Positions 59,632 through 64,000 of a DNA stretch of 64,000 nucleotides are shown piece after piece. The stretch comes from Ceratodon purpureus. Taxonomy: Eukaryota > Streptophyta > Bryopsida > Pseudoditrichales > Ditrichaceae. The stretch spans positions 11,995,594 to 12,059,593 of the forward strand of contig CM026431.1 of the NCBI GenBank assembly GCA_014871385.1, read 5' to 3'. Below the pieces are notes generated by a model. It had not been told where the DNA came from. It did no database searches and saw nothing but the letters and a program-made list of their open reading frames with translations. Both the position numbers and the translations under genes were made by a program. Numbering within the stretch: position 1 is the first letter of the stretch; each line of letters opens with the position of its first letter.

Positions 59632-61249
59632 GGCCAACAAACCTAGATTTCAATTAATTGAGAATTTATGCACACAGAATGCACAAATATGGCCTCCAAT
59701 AGAACCACGTCTGTTCAGGCATCCAACAAATCATATAACAACTCCAGTTCCTTTACGAAAGCCTGTCAACGTCCAATCAAAGCCGGCCCTCTATGCAACA
59801 CTTGAGGCGCTAAAGCCTTGCCCTGCTTCATACAAAAAGAATACCAACGATGAATCATCAATCCAAGTCCAATTTCCACGATCAAGACAAATGAAATAGA
59901 GCTAGCTTACATTCAATGCAAACTTAAACTATAACCAGCTACAGTAAGAAACTAGCATGTGCACTGAAATCTACAAGTCATCTGACCTAATTCAGTAAAA
60001 CTTCAACCACTGGCAATAGTATGTTGCAAGGCAGCGGTATCATTGCACAGAGAAGCGGCTAAGGAGAACACAATACAGACGTGCGAAGCGTTCTCATACC
60101 TCAGCCTTACATCAATTCGCGTGCAGACCGCAGCTGCAACGTCTCCGAGCAATGAGCGGAACTGCCTAAGCTTCCGCATCACGGAGGCACGAGTAGTGAC
60201 TTGTTTGATTCAGTAATTTCCTGTCATATGTCAATTGTTGTCTCGATTAGGCTCTCCAATGCACCACAATTTCTTTACTGCGAACTACTGTCACATTAGC
60301 CTACCAATGGTTCGCCTACTCTGCACTCCAAAATGCGGCGCATAGTCCACCTGCACTGTGAGCAGAAACAAACTGTGCAACGACTCGCATTCCAACTTGC
60401 CTTAATTAAGCTCTCTAATGCACCATAAGTTATTACGATCTTAAGGCACCTCTAGTACAAAGTTTCGTCCTATCTGTATTCAAAAACACGGCGCAGCACA
60501 GTCTGACGCACTCCGAGCAGAAACAGTTGTAACTAAGAGTTAAAATCAATCACGAGGAAAGAAGAACACTCTAGCACTAGACAAATGGTAAACAAATCAG
60601 CTCACGCATTAAAGAACCGCAATGTCTGATTTCACTTCGTAATCCTCTGCACTCAACACTCTAAACCTCCAAATTCAAAACCTAAGCAATTCCGTCACCT
60701 TCGACTTCACATTCCAAACCACGGCGCGCCACAGTCAAGCCACACTCTCGCAACAAGCGAAAATAAGAATTCAAACTCATCACCAAAAAAAAGCAGCTCT
60801 CTCACACAGTTCAATTCCATTCTCACATCCGCTCATGTCTAACAACCACAATGACTACCGACGCACTTATTAATCCTCCGCACGCAGAGACACTGAAACC
60901 TAACATCGGTCACCTTCGAGTACAAATCCTTCCCCGACTCCGCATTCCAAAACACCACGCACAGACCAGGAACACTCTCGCAACAAGTGCAAGCAAGAAT
61001 CCAAAATCATCACACGAACAGCAGGAACTCGCTCGCAATGAATTCATCGCAGAAACATCCGCAAATCTATTAAAATATCACAATGCCTCTCACCTACAAA
61101 CAGATAATCCAGTCTGACCTAACGTCTGCCACCTCCGAGTACCAATCCTTTGTCAACACACTCGCACTGAATTCACACTGAATTCACATCCGCACATGCA
61201 TTCAACACCCGGCGCAAGTACATATTCAAGGATTAGAGTCACGCCTACC
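59632..61249 (-). other. STN8 upstream region, probably leader intron
   Basis: The acceptor ending at 59643 and a good donor (CAG|GTAGGC) after 61249 on the same strand could bound one long leader intron. The proximal part (59,670-59,845) is the segment duplicated at 57 kb. No coding exon on the minus strand is supported inside. Confidence 0.4.
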
Positions 61250-61589
61250 TGCACTTATTGATCAGCGAGACAGTGTGAGCCTCCGAGTCCACAGCAGCAG
61301 CGACGCGGGCGACGCTCCCGCCATAGAAGTTGGAGACGGTAGACTGTGACGAGTGTGGAATTGATGGGAGCTCAGTCTGTGTTGGAAGCTCCTGCAGCGG
61401 CGACCATGCGCCAACCAAGTTGAACCAACTGAAAGGCTGTCCTGCATCAAACCTGGATATGGTTTCGTGGAGACACGAGTGCTCAAGCCTCGGCGGAGTT
61501 GCAGTCTTCTTTCGAGCCTGAAGGTTTGTTAGGTGCCTGTGACCGATGGCTCCAAAGCCGTCGCAGATGGTCGCCCATGACAGGCTCAC
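61250..61589 (-). other. Candidate STN8 leader exon or short unknown gene
   Basis: A GC-rich block with an open minus frame from about 61589 (no ATG in that frame until far inside; it opens GTG) ending at the CAG|GTAGGC donor. A second frame starts ATG (MAGASPASLLLWTRRLTLSR) and stops at 61262. Joined to the 59642 acceptor it is not in frame with STN8, so a noncoding leader with an upstream frame is the simplest reading. A separate short gene is possible. Confidence 0.35.
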
Positions 61590-62068
61590 GGTTATGAGGG
61601 TTTTATTTTGTTACCTGAGGTTGTTGTTTTCAAAATTCCTGATGCATATAAATCTTCATAGAGTAAATGTATAAATATTTTTATTACGTAGAAAAAAAAT
61701 ATGTGGTAGCCTATTAGCCTCGACAAAATCATTGGTGCCTACAACACTAATATATAATCATTTCTAAAAGCTTATATTGTAAAACAATAATACATTCACT
61801 TTAAAAAGGATCTTTGCACAAACAAAGTAGTTATTGTTTCCAAATAATTTATATTACAATAGAATTATAAATTTTAAAATCAAATCTTATTTACTTAAAG
61901 GATTTCTTTGACTTCTAAAGATTGAGAAAACAAAAAATATATGTTACGATGTACATTTTAGAGAAAATAACATCTTCTAAACATTGTAATAGCCTATGAG
62001 CCACCAAAATAATTGGCCCTAGCGTAACCATTTTGAATTCATTTCTATAAATCAATACAATAAAACTA
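61590..62068. other. AT-rich interval
   Basis: No coding or structural signal recognised. Confidence 0.5.
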
Positions 62069-62719
62069 CCGTACTTTAGGGTCAGCTTCGTCACCCCTCG
62101 GTCGAATAATTAATTAATTTCAAGTTTTGATGTCCGACACCTAAATAAAGTATATTCTCAATTTCAACAATTTCTTAAAAATTCATCTTAAAGCCTTATT
62201 TAAATTTTCTCCAAACATTAATCCTCCACAACCTTTTGCATTGGATGACAAGAATGCTCTTTGCTTTATGCAAGTAGAGTGGAGTTGTTCATATCTTTTG
62301 CATAAAGACTTATTTTAAAATAAAATTTGTTGGAGCTAGAAAAAGAATTGATTTATCAACTTTTATTACTTAATCACAATTCTATAAAAACTTCATCTTC
62401 TATGCTCAATTGGACTCCAAAAATCTCTGTACAACACATTTGAAAAGCCTCACCTAGACCCTTCCTACTTCTTAACCCATATACTTTGTAAACTAATGTG
62501 TGTGAGCTTGATTACAAAAAGAGCACATTCTCTCCACTTTAACTTACACATGCTTCAAATATAAGTAAATGTCTAGTGTGAAGTGAAATTTCTTTACATT
62601 CTCGCAATTTTGAAAAATAATTTATATTAGATTCAACAAAAAATGCCAACAATTTTCTAAAATTTCCGACATCTATTTTTGGAATTATTTTCTGACAAAC
62701 CTGACCCTAAAGTACGGTG
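62069..62719. mobile_element. TA-flanked miniature element, about 650 bp
   Basis: Left end TA|CCGTACTTTAGGGTCAG; right end CTGACCCTAAAGTACGG, then TG|TA. The 17-bp repeats are perfect. TA lies next to the left end and two bases beyond the right, consistent with a TA-targeting superfamily and a small end loss on the left. The interior is AT-rich and noncoding. Confidence 0.7.
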
Positions 62720-63345
62720 TACATCGACTATGTCATTTTATTTCATTTCATTTTTATACGAATACCTTTCATTTTTTATATTCAAATTTAAAAAATTATG
62801 ATTTTTATCGACGATTATGAGTAGCATTGCATAGCCTTAATTATTACAATTAAAATTATTTTTGGACAAACCTACTCTAATACTTCAATAATAGATATTA
62901 ATTTAGATTGACACAAATAAATAAGTGTCATTTTTTAGGTTTAGGACCTATTTATACAAAAAACAATTAGGCTTCTACTCAAATGTATAAGTAATACCTT
63001 GTTTTAGATGAATTCACCATAGATAAGGAATTATAAGTGAGTTGTGCACTAATCTTTTCGTGTAAAACTCTCAAAAAAGGATCACAATCCATAGCAAAAA
63101 ATGATAATAACATGAATTATGAAGTTCAAAAATGAATAAAAATTATAAATCAAATTGCTAGAATTTGATCATCTAATTTGTTTTACGAAATATGGTATAT
63201 TTTTTGGTTTTAAGGATTTTTAGACCACCTTCTACTTAGAATTAAGTAATAAAAACCTATGAAATTATTCTTTTAATGAGTCGAAGTCCAAAGAAATATA
63301 AGCTTATTCTTTTATGTCTAATTTCAGTTAGAATCTATTATACAA
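62720..63345. other. AT-rich interval
   Basis: No gene, RNA or repeat boundary recognised. Confidence 0.5.
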
Positions 63346-64000
63346 TTGAGCATAGTTGTCTCACTCGACGGTTCCGTGGTGGAATCCGTCGAGGAGACAA
63401 CTCACACCTTTAGCATGTGCCTTGGGGACCGCTACGGCAGTGGTGGCGCAGAGGGTGCAGTTGCAAACGGTTTGATGGAGAAAGAAGGCGACACATTCTT
63501 GCAGTGCTACCTGATCCGCCTCCACGCTATGTTGGGATGGGATGGGATGGGTTGGGATGGGATGGGATGGGTTGGGATGGGATGGTGGGGTGTGCATTGT
63601 GTGCGTGGTTCTGGGATCTTTGGTGCCGACTGGTGGTATTATTCTTAAATTAGGAGTGGATGGTGTTGTGGTGGTGTTTGTGTGGAATTTGCGAAGTGGT
63701 GGTAGAGTGGTGGTGTGGAGTGTTGGGATGGAGTGATAATGCTCTGTGTGAGTTTTGTCGCATTGGAGCTTCCTGGAGTGATGCGGATTTGGCACTGTTT
63801 ACCGTATCTTCTTCTTGCAGGGTGGCTGTTCGTATCCATATGCGCATTTTGGGAATTTGTTTCGTAATTGGAGGTGCAATAATTGTGATGAGGTTGTATC
63901 TTGGTTTGCGTGTGTGTGAGGTGTGAAGCTCAGTTGCTTAATTGTCCTGCTTAAGGGAAGATCTGTTATGTTGGGCAGCCTTGCTGGGTTTGATTGAAGG
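63346..64000. other. GC-richer right edge, possible gene of unknown strand
   Basis: Base composition changes sharply at about 63,350. Both strands are open over 63,350-63,530 (plus: VVSLDGSVVESVEETTH; minus: QVALQECVAFFLHQTV), with no family recognised. A CTTGCAG at about 63,820 could be an acceptor of a plus-strand gene continuing off the edge. Confidence 0.3.
63531..63590. repeat. GGGATGGGATGGGTT minisatellite
   Basis: Tandem GGATG pentamers with interspersed GTTGG units over 60 bp, G-rich on the plus strand. Confidence 0.9.

Overview
The window is plant nuclear DNA, most likely from a moss or another bryophyte. The evidence is spliced genes with GT-AG introns, two chloroplast-targeted genes (TatB/HCF106 and the STN8 kinase), a plant-type aspartic protease, a vacuolar-type amino acid transporter, and a myristoylated kinase of a type I associate with mosses. 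A bacterial-type M6 metallopeptidase adds a likely horizontally acquired gene. The species call is inference; no organelle or rRNA sequence is present.

Layout. 1-12.3 kb: a large minus-strand gene with a ParB-like segment and a methyltransferase-like segment, running off the left edge, head-to-head with a plus-strand MULE-type transposase (7.8-11.5 kb), followed by a small convergent gene. Two long introns of the ParB-like gene carry 14 perfect copies of one 22-bp palindrome. 12.3-22.7 kb: AT-rich DNA with a TA microsatellite, the M6 peptidase, a miniature element, a CCCH/SR coiled-coil gene and a seven-exon aspartic protease. 22.8-33.9 kb: an apparently complete 11,100-bp Mutator-like element with identical-looking 317-bp terminal inverted repeats and a perfect 9-bp target duplication. 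It carries a Ulp1-protease gene, a DDE/SWIM transposase and a small third gene. 34-45 kb: a TA-flanked miniature element, HCF106, a zone rich in GATGTC words, a telomere-like degenerate repeat and a mariner remnant. 45-64 kb: the kinase, an AVT3-like transporter, a RBR E3 ligase, STN8, three miniature or duplicated segments and a GGATG minisatellite.

The main novelty is a shared design. Each of two transposase-bearing loci has its own short motif repeated far beyond chance: an 11-bp half-site palindrome in the first, CGAGACA/TGTCTCG (over 100 hexamer cores by hand count) in the second. A third zone at 40-41.8 kb is rich in RGACATC. In both transposase loci some copies sit in exact tandem arrays (63 bp and 27 bp periods) where the motif is constant and the spacer has drifted. 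This pattern suggests sites read by an element-encoded DNA-binding protein, comparable to the anti-silencing motif systems known from VANDAL MULEs. In the first locus the neighbouring gene looks like ParB plus methyltransferase, two protein classes that typically recognise palindromes.

All exon coordinates were derived by hand from splice signals and reading-frame continuity; no homology search was run.
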